From JAIOSF01 sp047159865 (GTDB lineage: Bacteria > Campylobacterota > Campylobacteria > Campylobacterales > Arcobacteraceae), in the NCBI RefSeq assembly GCF_047159865.1, contig NZ_AP038804.1, positions 62,001-126,000 on the forward strand: a DNA stretch of 64,000 nucleotides, given 5' to 3'. Positions 16,855-26,560 of this stretch are shown in pieces. A model generated the notes under the pieces. The model was given only the letters and a program-made list of their open reading frames with translations, had not been told where the DNA came from and ran no database searches. Position numbers and translations under genes: made by a program. Numbering within the stretch: position 1 is the first letter of the stretch; each line of letters begins with the position of its first letter.

Positions 16855-18561
16855 TCAAGATATAGAACCAGATAATCGCCTATATTCAGAACAGTTTTCT
16901 AACAATTCTTTTTCGCTCCCACTACACACTATTTCACCTGCTTTAAAAACCGCAATTTTATCAGCATTTTTAATAGTACTCAACCTATGTGCTATCACAA
17001 AAGTTATCTTATCTTTTGAAATCTCTTCCAATACTTGTGTAATGATAGACTCTGATTCATTATCAAGTGCTGAAGTAGCTTCATCAAATATTAATATATT
17101 TGGATCCTTATATAGTGCTCTTGCTATTGCTATTCTTTGTCGTTGACCTCCGCTTAGATTTGCTCCAAACTCGTTTAGAATAGTATCTATACCATTTTCC
17201 ATTTTCTCTACAAATTCTAATGCATACGCTTTTTTTAGAACTTCTTTAACCTTTTTCTCGTTATATTCATCTCCAAATGTAATATTAGCAGCAACTGTGT
17301 CATTTAAAATATATACTCTTTGGGTTACTATAGATATCGAATCTCTTAAACTTTGAAAAGTAAATTCTTTATAATTTATATTATTAAATTTTATTTCACC
17401 TTCAGATTGTTCATAAAACCGTAACAATAAGTTTACTAGTGAACTTTTACCCCCACCACTATCACCAACTAGTGCTATTGTTTCTCCAACATTAGCTTCT
17501 AGATTTATATTCTTCAAGGCTAGCTTATCCCCATATTTCAATGAGATATTATCAAATACTATATGATTTATTTTTTCATTTAATTCAAATGAACCACCAT
17601 GTATTTCATTTTTTTGATTAAATACATCGTTTATTCTTTCATTTGCTGCTATTGCCTTTTGAAATTTATTATAAACTGTTGCAATATGTTTAATAGGTGT
17701 ATATAACATAAATAAAGCTGTCATAAAAGAAAAAAATTCCCCAACAGTTAGATTACCATCAATTACCTCTTTACCACCAACAATAATAACACTCGCAGCA
17801 GCAATAGAACCAACAATTTCCATAAAAGGTGATAATAATGCATTTGTTTTTACACCTTTCATCACGATACCAAACATCTTTTTATTTTCTCTTGAAAATT
17901 TATCTGCTTGATTGACTTGAGAATTATTTGCTATAATCAATTCAATATTATTAAATATCTCACCTAAAATAGACATCAATATAGATGCTTTTTTTTGTGT
18001 TTGATGTGAAATTTTTTTCATTTTTTTAGCTAATAATGATAAAGGGTAGATAATTACAGGAAGAACAATAAGTCCGAAAAAGGCTAATTTTGGGCTTTGA
18101 TAAATCACGACAAAGATTAAACCTACTATTGTCATTGATTCCATTATTAGTATAGCTATTTGAGAAGATACTGCACTTTGAATTGCATTGATATCATTTG
18201 TCACCCTACTTAACAATTCACCACCATGCTTATTTTGAAAAAACTTTATATCTAACTTCATAATATGAAATAAAAACTTATCTTTTATTATTCTTATAAT
18301 ATCAGTTCCGATATATGATATATAATAAGTCTGAATATATTTTCCAAAACCTTTCATTGCATATAACAAAATAACGACAAATGGTAAGATAGCAAGCATT
18401 GTTTCATCTTTATTGATAAAGATATCATCAAGAACTGGTTTGATAACATATGCTGTTCCACTTGTTCCAGCTGAAACCATAATCATACCTATAATAGCAA
18501 AAAAGAATTGTTTTTTATAGTTTTTATAGTATGGTAAATATTGTTTTAAAAACTGTTTCAT
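16855..18561 (-). CDS. msbA: lipid A / lipooligosaccharide flippase, ABC exporter
   Basis: This half-transporter has 568 residues. Six membrane helices occupy about 15-300. The ATPase domain follows, with Walker A VGDSGGGKSS, signature NLSGGQRQR and Walker B ILIFDEATSALD, then an H-loop His in VIAHRLSTI. It flips LOS core-lipid A to the outer face of the inner membrane. It lies in line with an acyltransferase and a heptosyltransferase gene, which supports MsbA over a drug exporter. It overlaps the upstream LtaS-like gene by 4 bases. Confidence 0.85.
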   Translation of the reverse strand: MKQFLKQYLPYYKNYKKQFFFAIIGMIMVSAGTSGTAYVIKPVLDDIFINKDETMLAILPFVVILLYAMKGFGKYIQTYYISYIGTDIIRIIKDKFLFHIMKLDIKFFQNKHGGELLSRVTNDINAIQSAVSSQIAILIMESMTIVGLIFVVIYQSPKLAFFGLIVLPVIIYPLSLLAKKMKKISHQTQKKASILMSILGEIFNNIELIIANNSQVNQADKFSRENKKMFGIVMKGVKTNALLSPFMEIVGSIAAASVIIVGGKEVIDGNLTVGEFFSFMTALFMLYTPIKHIATVYNKFQKAIAANERINDVFNQKNEIHGGSFELNEKINHIVFDNISLKYGDKLALKNINLEANVGETIALVGDSGGGKSSLVNLLLRFYEQSEGEIKFNNINYKEFTFQSLRDSISIVTQRVYILNDTVAANITFGDEYNEKKVKEVLKKAYALEFVEKMENGIDTILNEFGANLSGGQRQRIAIARALYKDPNILIFDEATSALDNESESIITQVLEEISKDKITFVIAHRLSTIKNADKIAVFKAGEIVCSGSEKELLENCSEYRRLSGSIS

Positions 18562-20573
18562 TCTTTATTTCCTTGAGTTGAAGCATTTTTAGAATATTGT
18601 TTCACCAAAAATTCTGATATTGCTAAACTTGCTTTATAATATTCCAGCATTTTATCCGTTTCATTTAAATTTTTAAATTTTTTTATTTTATTTTTTGAGC
18701 TAACAACTAGTGACCCATTAAAGCCATAGTGTTCCACACTATTATTAAAAAGATTATGTCCTATTGATATATACTCCTTGTTGAATAATGTTAAATTATA
18801 AAGAGTAGGAAAAATATCTTTGTGCGATCCTGTCACTTTTGTATCGATTACTATTTTTTCTTTTAAATCTTTTGGAAGATAGAAGTATAGCGGAATATTT
18901 TTAGAGTTTAATAAATGGTTATCATCGTATTTCATGATTCCATCTACTGTGTTGTTGTCTGCTGTTACTACTACTATGGTATCATCTTTAAATTTTGAAT
19001 TTTTGAACTTATCTAAAAAAATTCCAACTTGATCTAATGCATACGCGTACGAAGCAAATCTTTGTTGTGCTAATTCAAAGTCTCCTGTAATATGATTTTT
19101 CAGTTCCTTTGTATATATCAAACTTTTTGATTTGTAATCACTTGGAATATTATATGGTGGATGATTATTTGTACTAAGTGCCATAATAAATTGTTTTTTG
19201 TTACTATTTTGTAGTTTATTCATAATGTGAGAGTACAAATACTCATCAAATATTCCCCACGGATGAAAATAATTATCTTCGCTTTTTGTTTTATCTTTAA
19301 GACTATTGAAAATATTCATTTTTCCTTCCATATTATCATAGCCTTGGTGTTTTATAAACTCTCCCAAATTTCGCCATGTAAGATCTCCACCATAAATAAA
19401 ATTTGTTTCATACCCTGAATCTTGATATAAAAATGCTGGGCTATATTTAAAACTTGTTTGTTTATAAACAGACTGAGAAAAAGCAAAAGAGTTTGGTCTA
19501 TGAGGAATATTGAGTAACAAAGCTTGTAGACTAGATATAGTACCATCTCCAGCAGAGATCATATTTTTTAATAATATATCTTTTTCAAAATGCTTTTTTA
19601 AGTGTCCCAAAATATCAAACTCTTTACTTTGATACTTCAAAATAGGCATACCAAAACTTTCAACCATAATTATAACTACATTGTATTCTTTTGTATCCGG
19701 TTTATTAGTTTTAAAAGTGATGTTTTTAAGGAGGTTTTCTCTATTTATATCTTTTGTCCCTTTATACACTTCAAAAGCTTCTTCTATATTATGTTTATAT
19801 CCAGTTACCTTTAAAAGATCATATTGTCTTGATAAATATTTTTTTCTTACGCTTAGCGCGCTAGTAAGTGATCTTACAGCATTATGAGATACTTTATTTA
19901 TAAAATCATTTGTTGAAACATTTGGAATCATTTTTCCTAAAGGATACATCCCAAATGTACCACGAATAATTAAAAAATTTAGTAAAAAAAGCGTTATAAA
20001 CAAAAATATAGATAACTGCAAAGTTATAATTCTATTTTTTGTATTCAATGAGATATTAAAGATTTTTCGTATTAAAAAAAATAATAATCCAAAATACAAT
20101 AGAACAAAAAACAATATAAGAATCACATTATAATTTTGCCAAAATGTAATTAACAGAGCTTTTGTATCATCATCAAATAATCCAAAAAATAAAATATTTA
20201 TATGCTCTTTAAAATAGGAATAAAATCCAAAGTCTGCTCCGAATATTATAGAAACAAAGATAAAGCATAAAAAAAGATAATAGAGTAAAAATCTATTCAA
20301 ATAATGGAACATAATATCTTTATTGATATAGTAAACAAAAATAATTAAAATGGTAGGTAGAATTTGAATATATCCAATAACAGTTAAGTCAATTCTAAAA
20401 CCAAGAAAAAAAGCTTTTAATATATCGTATGCAAAATTATCATAGCTTTCTAAAGGAGAATAATAATTAAAAAAAGTCAACCTAAATATAAACATTATTG
20501 TTAAAAACAATGCGTAAACTAAAAATAACCTCTTGAAAATTCCAATTGTTCCTGTAACCCTATTTTGATTCAT
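18558..20573 (-). CDS. LtaS/MdoB-like phosphoglycerol (or phosphoethanolamine) transferase
   Basis: At 671 residues, the first 210 or so hold about five membrane helices. The rest is a periplasmic sulfatase-fold domain: NVVIIMVESFGMP, then GDGTISSLQAL with the likely catalytic Thr at about 343, FIYGGDLTWRNL, NNHPPYNIPSDY and VTADNNTVDG. Such enzymes move the head group of phosphatidylglycerol or phosphatidylethanolamine onto a glycan and leave diacylglycerol. dgkA lies directly upstream and would recycle that product. The acceptor is probably LOS or an osmoregulated glycan. Which head group is used cannot be read from the sequence. Confidence 0.8.
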   Translation of the reverse strand: MNQNRVTGTIGIFKRLFLVYALFLTIMFIFRLTFFNYYSPLESYDNFAYDILKAFFLGFRIDLTVIGYIQILPTILIIFVYYINKDIMFHYLNRFLLYYLFLCFIFVSIIFGADFGFYSYFKEHINILFFGLFDDDTKALLITFWQNYNVILILFFVLLYFGLLFFLIRKIFNISLNTKNRIITLQLSIFLFITLFLLNFLIIRGTFGMYPLGKMIPNVSTNDFINKVSHNAVRSLTSALSVRKKYLSRQYDLLKVTGYKHNIEEAFEVYKGTKDINRENLLKNITFKTNKPDTKEYNVVIIMVESFGMPILKYQSKEFDILGHLKKHFEKDILLKNMISAGDGTISSLQALLLNIPHRPNSFAFSQSVYKQTSFKYSPAFLYQDSGYETNFIYGGDLTWRNLGEFIKHQGYDNMEGKMNIFNSLKDKTKSEDNYFHPWGIFDEYLYSHIMNKLQNSNKKQFIMALSTNNHPPYNIPSDYKSKSLIYTKELKNHITGDFELAQQRFASYAYALDQVGIFLDKFKNSKFKDDTIVVVTADNNTVDGIMKYDDNHLLNSKNIPLYFYLPKDLKEKIVIDTKVTGSHKDIFPTLYNLTLFNKEYISIGHNLFNNSVEHYGFNGSLVVSSKNKIKKFKNLNETDKMLEYYKASLAISEFLVKQYSKNASTQGNKE

Positions 20574-20594
20574 AATACTCCTAAGATATTTTAT

Positions 20595-20957
20595 TTAAAA
20601 AGCAAAATTATATAAAACAACACCCCAACACAATAAATGCAAGCCAATAGTAAACATAACAGCTGTCGATCCTATATCTTTAGCATTTTTTGCTAAAGGA
20701 TGAATCTCTTTTGTAACAAGATCTACAACATTTTCAACTGCACTATTTAAGAGTTCAACTATCAGTACTAAAAAAGCAGTAGCGATTAAAATTAATTTGT
20801 ATACTAACTCTAAATTAATATAATAAATAGCTATCATTATGAAAATTCCAGCTATCAGTTCTAGTTTAAAAGAACTTTCTGTTTTGAAAGCATGAAGAAA
20901 ACCATCAAGTGCATATTTTGTATTTTTGAAAAGACTATATCTTGGTTTATTATTCAT
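20595..20957 (-). CDS. dgkA: diacylglycerol kinase
   Basis: This is a small inner-membrane kinase of 120 residues with three membrane helices. The family signature is ELLNSAVENVVDLV, with the catalytic Glu and Asn, and the amphipathic N-terminus KNTKYALDGFLHAFKTESSFKLEL. It phosphorylates diacylglycerol to phosphatidic acid. The start overlaps the end of the acyltransferase gene by 8 bases. Position next to a head-group transferase gene suggests recycling of the diacylglycerol that enzyme releases. Confidence 0.9.
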   Translation of the reverse strand: MNNKPRYSLFKNTKYALDGFLHAFKTESSFKLELIAGIFIMIAIYYINLELVYKLILIATAFLVLIVELLNSAVENVVDLVTKEIHPLAKNAKDIGSTAVMFTIGLHLLCWGVVLYNFAF

Positions 20958-21849
20958 TGATTTTCTTCTTATACATCTCTTTATGATATTTTTTAAATCT
21001 TTTGTGTTGCCACAACCATTGATCTGGTTTTTTCAATATATGTTCTTGCATAACATTTGCTTGAGCTTGTGTAAAGTTTGCTATTTGATTCTCACCTTCA
21101 TAATCTTTTGGTTCTAGTGGCTGATAAAATGTTGCTGTGTATTTTCCAAAACTATCCATAGTAAAAAATAATGGTAAAACAATCGCATCAAATTTTATAG
21201 CTAATCTTGAAGCAGAATCAGCTTGTTTAACCTTGTGACCTAAAAAATCAACATCTATTCCTGAACGATTATGCTGATCAATTACCAAACCTAAAATTCT
21301 GTTATTTTTCAAGGCTTTTACAAGTCCCCTACTTGCATCTCTTTTAGTTAACATCTCTGTATTATTTTTAGTTCTTGTTGCATCAAGTTCTTTATTTAAA
21401 TACTTGTTATTCATAGGACGACCTACCATTGTGGTTGGTGCATATTTCAAAGGGATAAAAGTATTCCCATATTCCCAGTTACCATAATGTGCAGTTATAA
21501 GTATGATTTTTCTTTTATTTTTAAGAGCATCTAAGATATAGTGTTCGTTTTCTATTGTAATTTTAGATTCAAATCCTTTCAAATCTAAAGTTTGATTTTC
21601 AACAAACTCATAAATATTATATATCAAATTTTTATAACTATTTTTTATAATCTCTTTTTTTCTCTTTTCACTAATCGTATTTCCATATACCATATCAAGA
21701 TTTATTTTAGCGTAATATTTATGCTCTTTATTTATCAAATATAAAAAAGAGGCTAATCCATCTAAAAATATTTTCACAAGAAACTTTGGTAATAATAAAA
21801 CTGTAAATTTAAAAACTTTATACAGTACAAATAGTAGATAATCAACCAT
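20950..21849 (-). CDS. htrB: lipid A late acyltransferase
   Basis: The 299-residue protein has one N-terminal membrane helix and the lysophospholipid acyltransferase motif HYGNWE (HX4E) at about 118-123, then VIDQHNRSGIDVDFLGH. It adds a secondary acyl chain to lipid A at the cytoplasmic face. It lies between waaC and dgkA and overlaps both. The waaC-htrB pairing is typical of Campylobacter LOS loci. LpxL is the synonym used elsewhere. Confidence 0.88.
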   Translation of the reverse strand: MVDYLLFVLYKVFKFTVLLLPKFLVKIFLDGLASFLYLINKEHKYYAKINLDMVYGNTISEKRKKEIIKNSYKNLIYNIYEFVENQTLDLKGFESKITIENEHYILDALKNKRKIILITAHYGNWEYGNTFIPLKYAPTTMVGRPMNNKYLNKELDATRTKNNTEMLTKRDASRGLVKALKNNRILGLVIDQHNRSGIDVDFLGHKVKQADSASRLAIKFDAIVLPLFFTMDSFGKYTATFYQPLEPKDYEGENQIANFTQAQANVMQEHILKKPDQWLWQHKRFKKYHKEMYKKKINE

Positions 21850-22867
21850 TCAACAATTCTTGTGAAATTTTTACGATTTCAGATACTTTTATATCTTTAA
21901 TGGAAAAATCATTTTTATCAAGAGCAAAAGGATCAACTTTACTATTTGATTTTACTACTTTATTTATATTTGTTATATAAGTGTTTCTATATTCAGGAGT
22001 ATTTCCAAAAATTGTAATCGAAGGTACATTTAAAGCCCATGCCATATGAGTAGGTCCCGTATCTCCTCCTATTACAAGTTTTGCATTTGCAATAATATTT
22101 TTCAAATCATCAAGATTGCCTTTTGCAGCTGTTTTTATAAAGTTAGATTGAGAACTTAACCATTGTGCAGTTTTCAGTTCAGAGTCATTTCCCCAAACTA
22201 CAAGTATCTCTTCACCAAGTAATTGTGCTAATTCTAAAAAATGCTCTTTTGGATATATTTTATTTTCTTTGGAAGCACCAACTACAAAAATGATACTTTC
22301 ACTTTGATCTTGTAACTCATTTTGTGTAAATAAAAATTTCTCTTTATTTAAAATATCACTGTCGTTGATCTCTATATTCAATGACTTAGCTATAAGTTCC
22401 AGATTTCGTTTTATTACATTTTGATCATAACCAATAGAAACTTTTCTATCATAAAACCAACTAGCAATCCCTTCTCTTATAGAATCTTTATCAAAACCAG
22501 AAATAATACTTCCTATTATTCTTCCACCAACTATTTTTGATACAATTGCAGATTTTAATAATCCTTGAGCATCAAGTACCACATCATAATTATTTTTTGC
22601 ATACTGATTTAATAGTTTTATTTGTTTAAAAAACTCTAATTTATTTTTTTTGATAGATTTTAAATTTACAGGTAAAATTTCATTGATGTGTGGATTGTTT
22701 TCCAATACACCTTGAAAACTTTCTTCCACTATCCAATCAATAGTAACATTTGGGAGATGTTTTTTGATAAACTGTAAAGCAACCATAGCATGAATAATAT
22801 CACCCATAGCAGAGAGTTTAACAATGCATATTTTGAGTATTCTACTGTTGTCATTTTCAATATTCAT
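21842..22867 (-). CDS. waaC: lipooligosaccharide heptosyltransferase I
   Basis: This GT9-family GT-B enzyme has 341 residues. It has IVKLSAMGDIIHAMVALQFIKK at the N-terminus, DAQGLLKSAI, a GxSxEnK-like loop (VVGASKENKIYPKEHF) and IGGDTGPTHMAWALNVPSITIFGNT, where Asp-Thr-Gly-Pro-Thr-His contacts ADP-heptose. It adds the first heptose to Kdo of the core. It is directly upstream of htrB. Confidence 0.9.
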   Translation of the reverse strand: MNIENDNSRILKICIVKLSAMGDIIHAMVALQFIKKHLPNVTIDWIVEESFQGVLENNPHINEILPVNLKSIKKNKLEFFKQIKLLNQYAKNNYDVVLDAQGLLKSAIVSKIVGGRIIGSIISGFDKDSIREGIASWFYDRKVSIGYDQNVIKRNLELIAKSLNIEINDSDILNKEKFLFTQNELQDQSESIIFVVGASKENKIYPKEHFLELAQLLGEEILVVWGNDSELKTAQWLSSQSNFIKTAAKGNLDDLKNIIANAKLVIGGDTGPTHMAWALNVPSITIFGNTPEYRNTYITNINKVVKSNSKVDPFALDKNDFSIKDIKVSEIVKISQELLNG

Positions 22868-24325
22868 CTAGTTATATTCCACAAGCAAGTTTATAGGAGC
22901 TTTTATATTCTCTAATCCTTTTTTTACAAGATACTGAGAATTTGAAGAAGTTATCTTAAGATGATTTTCATTTAAAGTGTACTGATACTTTGTTTTCGTA
23001 TATTCACTATTTAAAGAGAGATTCAATGTCATCATATAGTTTAGCCATCTTACAATTTCCAAATCTGGTAATAAAGATTTAAACTCTTCTATATCTTTTT
23101 GTTTTGGTAAAGATTTTTTTGTAAATTTCGCTATGGTTGCAATCAGTATTTTATCTTGATGAGTAAAACCATAACTTAAACCATTTAAAATATACCAAAA
23201 AGCATGATCTTCATTTTTATCAAAATCTAAAGAGATCCCTATTTGTTCTAACTTAGAAGCTATCACTAAAATTGAACGATATTTTTCATCCAACTTATGC
23301 AAAGGTTTTAAAGTTTCAAAAATATTTCGTGCGTTGTTTCCCAAATAGCCACTCATAGACTCATCATCAACAAATCTATCTAACAAACTTCTAATACTTA
23401 CATTGAAATTTGCAGGAAATTTATAATTTGAAGTTCTCAGTATATCGCTAAGATAAACACCTTCTCGAACACCAACACCACTAGTAATTACTTTTTTGAC
23501 CTCAAAATGTTTTAAAATCATTTTAAAAATAATCGTACCACTTGAGATTGTGTCATATCTATCTTTTTGAACACCTAGTTTTTTAAGCTCTTTATTTGAA
23601 GATGCTTCAATGATATCTCTAAAAAATGGTATTTTTTCTTTTGCCTTATATTCAAAGCCATGTAAACTGTCTAAAGGATATTTTTCATTTTTAATAATAA
23701 TACGACTTAATGCTCTTGCACTTCCACCAAGTCCAACAATAGTTGGTAACTTCTCTTCAATACTTTGAAGTTGTGAAACAATATAATCCTTTGCACCTTT
23801 GATATCATTTTTGTTTAAGAACAATTCTTTGATACGAACTGTCCCTATATCTAAAGAAACACTTTTTGTAATTTTACCATTTTTTACAAATGCAAACTCT
23901 GTACTTCCACCACCAATATCAACAGTTGTAAACTCATCACAATCAATTAAATTCAATGCAGCAAGTCCACCATAGTAAGCTTCTTTTTCACCATCTATAA
24001 CTTTTATATTTAACTGTAGTTCTTTTGATACTTTTGTTAAAAACTCTTTTTTATTTGGCGCATCTCTTAGGGCTGATGTAGCAACACATAATATTTTTCT
24101 TGATTTTAAATTTTTAGCAATTTTTAAAAATGATTCTAATGCATCGAAAGCTCTTTGCATTGGGATAGGTTGAAGATTGCCATTATTTTCATAACAACCC
24201 TCAGATATTTTTACTTTTGATTTTGATTCATTTATTAAATGAAAAGCAAAACGGCTTGTTTTTTTAAAAACAACCATCCTCATAGAGTTTGAACCAATAT
24301 CAATGATGGTTGTAATTTTTGCCAT
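22868..24325 (-). CDS. ppx: Ppx/GppA exopolyphosphatase / guanosine pentaphosphatase
   Basis: This has 485 residues with an actin-like ATPase fold. DIGSNSMRMVVFK is at about 9-21, ATSALRDAPNKKEF at about 85, the second phosphate loop TVDIGGGSTEFAFV at about 137 and GLGGSARALSRI at about 200. A C-terminal HD-type helical domain follows from about 310. It hydrolyses polyphosphate and/or the terminal phosphate of pppGpp, linking phosphate storage and the stringent response. Ppx and GppA cannot be separated by sight. It starts one base after the ferredoxin stop. Confidence 0.85.
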   Translation of the reverse strand: MAKITTIIDIGSNSMRMVVFKKTSRFAFHLINESKSKVKISEGCYENNGNLQPIPMQRAFDALESFLKIAKNLKSRKILCVATSALRDAPNKKEFLTKVSKELQLNIKVIDGEKEAYYGGLAALNLIDCDEFTTVDIGGGSTEFAFVKNGKITKSVSLDIGTVRIKELFLNKNDIKGAKDYIVSQLQSIEEKLPTIVGLGGSARALSRIIIKNEKYPLDSLHGFEYKAKEKIPFFRDIIEASSNKELKKLGVQKDRYDTISSGTIIFKMILKHFEVKKVITSGVGVREGVYLSDILRTSNYKFPANFNVSIRSLLDRFVDDESMSGYLGNNARNIFETLKPLHKLDEKYRSILVIASKLEQIGISLDFDKNEDHAFWYILNGLSYGFTHQDKILIATIAKFTKKSLPKQKDIEEFKSLLPDLEIVRWLNYMMTLNLSLNSEYTKTKYQYTLNENHLKITSSNSQYLVKKGLENIKAPINLLVEYN

Positions 24326-24326
24326 T

Positions 24327-24578
24327 TTATTCTTCTTTTTCTAACTGGTCAAATTTAAATTGTAGCTCTTCCATAGTTTCTTGGTTATCTGGATCTAATA
24401 CAATACAATCAACAGGACAAACCTCTATACATTGTGGTTCATCAAAACTTCCCACACACTCTGTACACATATCAGAGTCAATTATATATATCGGATCGCC
24501 CTCTTCAATAGCTTCGTTTGGACATTCTTCTCTACACGCATCGCATGCAATACATTCATCTGTTATCATTAATGACAT
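24327..24578 (-). CDS. fdxA: YfhL-type 2[4Fe-4S] ferredoxin
   Basis: This is an 83-residue electron carrier. The first cluster set is CIACDACREECPNEAI. The second is CTECVGSFDEPQCIEVCPVDCI, with the extra residues between the second and third Cys that mark the YfhL/Alvin-type ferredoxins. The remainder is a short acidic tail. Such proteins serve low-potential redox reactions in the cytoplasm. It is immediately upstream of ppx. The gene name is generic. Confidence 0.85.
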   Translation of the reverse strand: MSLMITDECIACDACREECPNEAIEEGDPIYIIDSDMCTECVGSFDEPQCIEVCPVDCIVLDPDNQETMEELQFKFDQLEKEE

Positions 24579-24673
24579 ATTAATATTCCTCTAATTAAAT
24601 TTAATGGATTTATAACCTATTTTTCTTTAATAATATCTTTAATTTTCTATTTAAAGAGATAAAAATTCAAATT

Positions 24674-25324
24674 TTAGCTTGCTAGTGAAGAATGTTCTGT
24701 TTGAGTAACAAGATCTTCTCTTATATTTCTTTTTTTAACATAGTTGTTCAAACCAATATGATTGTTGTATCCTAACACTTTTGCAATTTTTCTAACACTC
24801 AATCCAACAGCTAACAACTCTTCAATTTTGTCTCTTTGTAAATCGAATTTTGATTTTTGAATAGTACCTTTTGGTTTTCCTAAACTTATACCATCTAATT
24901 TTTTTGCAGTTAATGCTTCTTTTGTTCTAAGACTCATCAGGTCTTTTTCTAAATCAATAGTCATACCAATAACACCAAGTATCATTTTGGTCAACATATC
25001 ATCATTACTAACAAAGTCTAGATTTTGTTTTACACTAATAATTCTAACACCGTGAGATAATAAGTATTTAATATTTGATAAAATCAAAGCCGTTGTTCTT
25101 CCAAATACATTAATATTATATACAATAACAGTGCATCCATTTTTACATGTTTCTAAAATCTTATGAATATTTTCCTCTTCATTCGGAACATTTACTTCAA
25201 CTTCTATATTTTTTTCTAACTGAAAATTATTTTCTTTAATATATTTTGCTATCCCTTGTGCTTGATTATTTGTATATTCATGATTGTTTTTATTAACTCT
25301 TATAAAACTTGCTACTTTTTTCAT
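24674..25324 (-). CDS. serine-recombinase-like protein with lost catalytic residues
   Basis: This 216-residue protein has the shape of a small resolvase/invertase: a resolvase fold at 1-140, a helix E region, and a Hin-like HTH at about 165-205 (KIEELLAVGLSVRKIAKVLGYNN). The N-terminal motif that normally reads YxRVST reads FIRVNKNN, so the nucleophilic Ser is Asn. The usual LDRLGRS reads INVFGRT, so the first catalytic Arg is also gone. The frame is intact. I infer a DNA-binding protein or regulator rather than a recombinase. No inverted-repeat-bounded invertible segment is evident next to it. It stands alone between divergent ubiX and the ferredoxin gene. Confidence 0.75.
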   Translation of the reverse strand: MKKVASFIRVNKNNHEYTNNQAQGIAKYIKENNFQLEKNIEVEVNVPNEEENIHKILETCKNGCTVIVYNINVFGRTTALILSNIKYLLSHGVRIISVKQNLDFVSNDDMLTKMILGVIGMTIDLEKDLMSLRTKEALTAKKLDGISLGKPKGTIQKSKFDLQRDKIEELLAVGLSVRKIAKVLGYNNHIGLNNYVKKRNIREDLVTQTEHSSLAS

Positions 25325-25520
25325 TATTTTACCTTATTATATATTTTGTATAAATTTAGTTTAAATATATTACAATTTCATTTGTTTTAACTTTATTTGT
25401 TATACAGAATGTTACACTACAATTCCTTAATCTAATATTAAGAATTGGTATATAAATTAATTAGAATATGTATAAAAGTGATTTTTTGATAAAATAATTT
25501 TTTTATTAAAAGGTTAAAAT

Positions 25521-26072
25521 TTGAAAATAATAGTAGGCATAACAGGTGCATCAGGAACACAATTGGGATTTAAATTTTTAAGTCTTATTCCTAACGATAT
25601 TGAGGTATTTGCAATTGTTTCTAGTGCTGCTAAAAAAACATTACAACTAGAAGAAAACCAAAAATATTCTTTATTGGATAATGTTACTTATCTAGATGAT
25701 AACAATTTAGCTGCACCAGTTTCATCAGGTTCATTTCAAACAGATGGATATATCATAGTACCTTGTAGTATGAATACATTGGCTAAATGCAGTGTAGGTA
25801 TATCAGATACACTTATAACAAGAGTATTTGGTGTTATGCTTAAAGAAAAAAGAAACATTGTCTTAGCACCAAGAGAGATGCCATTTAATTCTATTCAATT
25901 AGAAAATATGAGTAAACTTTCCACTTTGAATGTAAATATAGCCCCACCAGTCCTTGGGTACTATAGTGAACAACAAACTTTAGATGATATGGAAAATTTT
26001 ATAATTGGTAAATGGTTTGATTTACTCCATATTGAACATAACCTATACAAGAGATGGGAAGGAAAAAAATAA
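25521..26072 (+). CDS. ubiX: flavin prenyltransferase
   Basis: This is a 183-residue UbiX/Pad1-family protein starting with TTG, preceded by AAAAGG at 7 bases. IIVGITGASGTQLGFKFL is the flavin-binding start, followed by SSAAKKT, APVSSGSFQTDGYIIVPCSMNTLAKCSVGISDTLITR and LAPREMPFN. It makes prenylated FMN for a UbiD-type decarboxylase, usually in ubiquinone or menaquinone synthesis. The coaD gene starts one base after its stop. Confidence 0.9.
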   Translation: MKIIVGITGASGTQLGFKFLSLIPNDIEVFAIVSSAAKKTLQLEENQKYSLLDNVTYLDDNNLAAPVSSGSFQTDGYIIVPCSMNTLAKCSVGISDTLITRVFGVMLKEKRNIVLAPREMPFNSIQLENMSKLSTLNVNIAPPVLGYYSEQQTLDDMENFIIGKWFDLLHIEHNLYKRWEGKK

Positions 26073-26073
26073 T

Positions 26074-26556
26074 ATGGCTAAAAATAAAAAAGCAATTTAT
26101 AGTGGAACATTTGATCCCATTACAAACGGACATATAGATATATTAAAAAGGGCCTTAAAAGTATACGATGAAGTTATACTAGCCGTTGCAACTTCTGCAG
26201 CAAAACAACCTATGTTTAATATAAATACACGATTAAAGATTATACAAGAAGCTACAAAAGATATAAAAGGTGTTTCTGCTAAGTCTTTTGACAGTTTAAT
26301 TGTAGACTTTGCACAAAAAGAAAATGTGTATAGTATTATTAGGGGTTTAAGAACTACTACAGATTTCGAATATGAGCTTCAAATGTCTTATGCAAATCAC
26401 TCATTAGATGCGGAGATAGATACTATTTTTTTAATGCCCGCATTAGAAAATGCTTTTGTGAGTTCATCTATAGTAAGAGAGCTTATCCGTTTTGAGGGGG
26501 ACTTTAGTCATTTAGTTCCACATGAAGTAATCGATCTTATAAAAAAAGGAAATTAA
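26074..26556 (+). CDS. coaD: phosphopantetheine adenylyltransferase
   Basis: The start is the ATG at 26074, just after the ubiX stop at 26072. An in-frame ATG at 26005 lies inside ubiX and is rejected. The 160-residue protein has AIYSGTFDPITNGHIDI with the TxGH nucleotide motif, RGLRTTTDFEYELQM and VSSSIVREL. It carries out the penultimate step of coenzyme A synthesis. Length is normal. Confidence 0.93.
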   Translation: MAKNKKAIYSGTFDPITNGHIDILKRALKVYDEVILAVATSAAKQPMFNINTRLKIIQEATKDIKGVSAKSFDSLIVDFAQKENVYSIIRGLRTTTDFEYELQMSYANHSLDAEIDTIFLMPALENAFVSSSIVRELIRFEGDFSHLVPHEVIDLIKKGN

Positions 26557-26560
26557 ATAT

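Noticed and set aside
24674..25520. Invertible DNA switch next to the recombinase-like gene
   Set aside because: The protein lacks catalytic residues and I see no long inverted repeats bounding a segment.
26005..26073. Longer coaD with an N-terminal extension
   Set aside because: The extension lies in the ubiX coding region. The ATG at 26074 has a good ribosome site and gives the family length.
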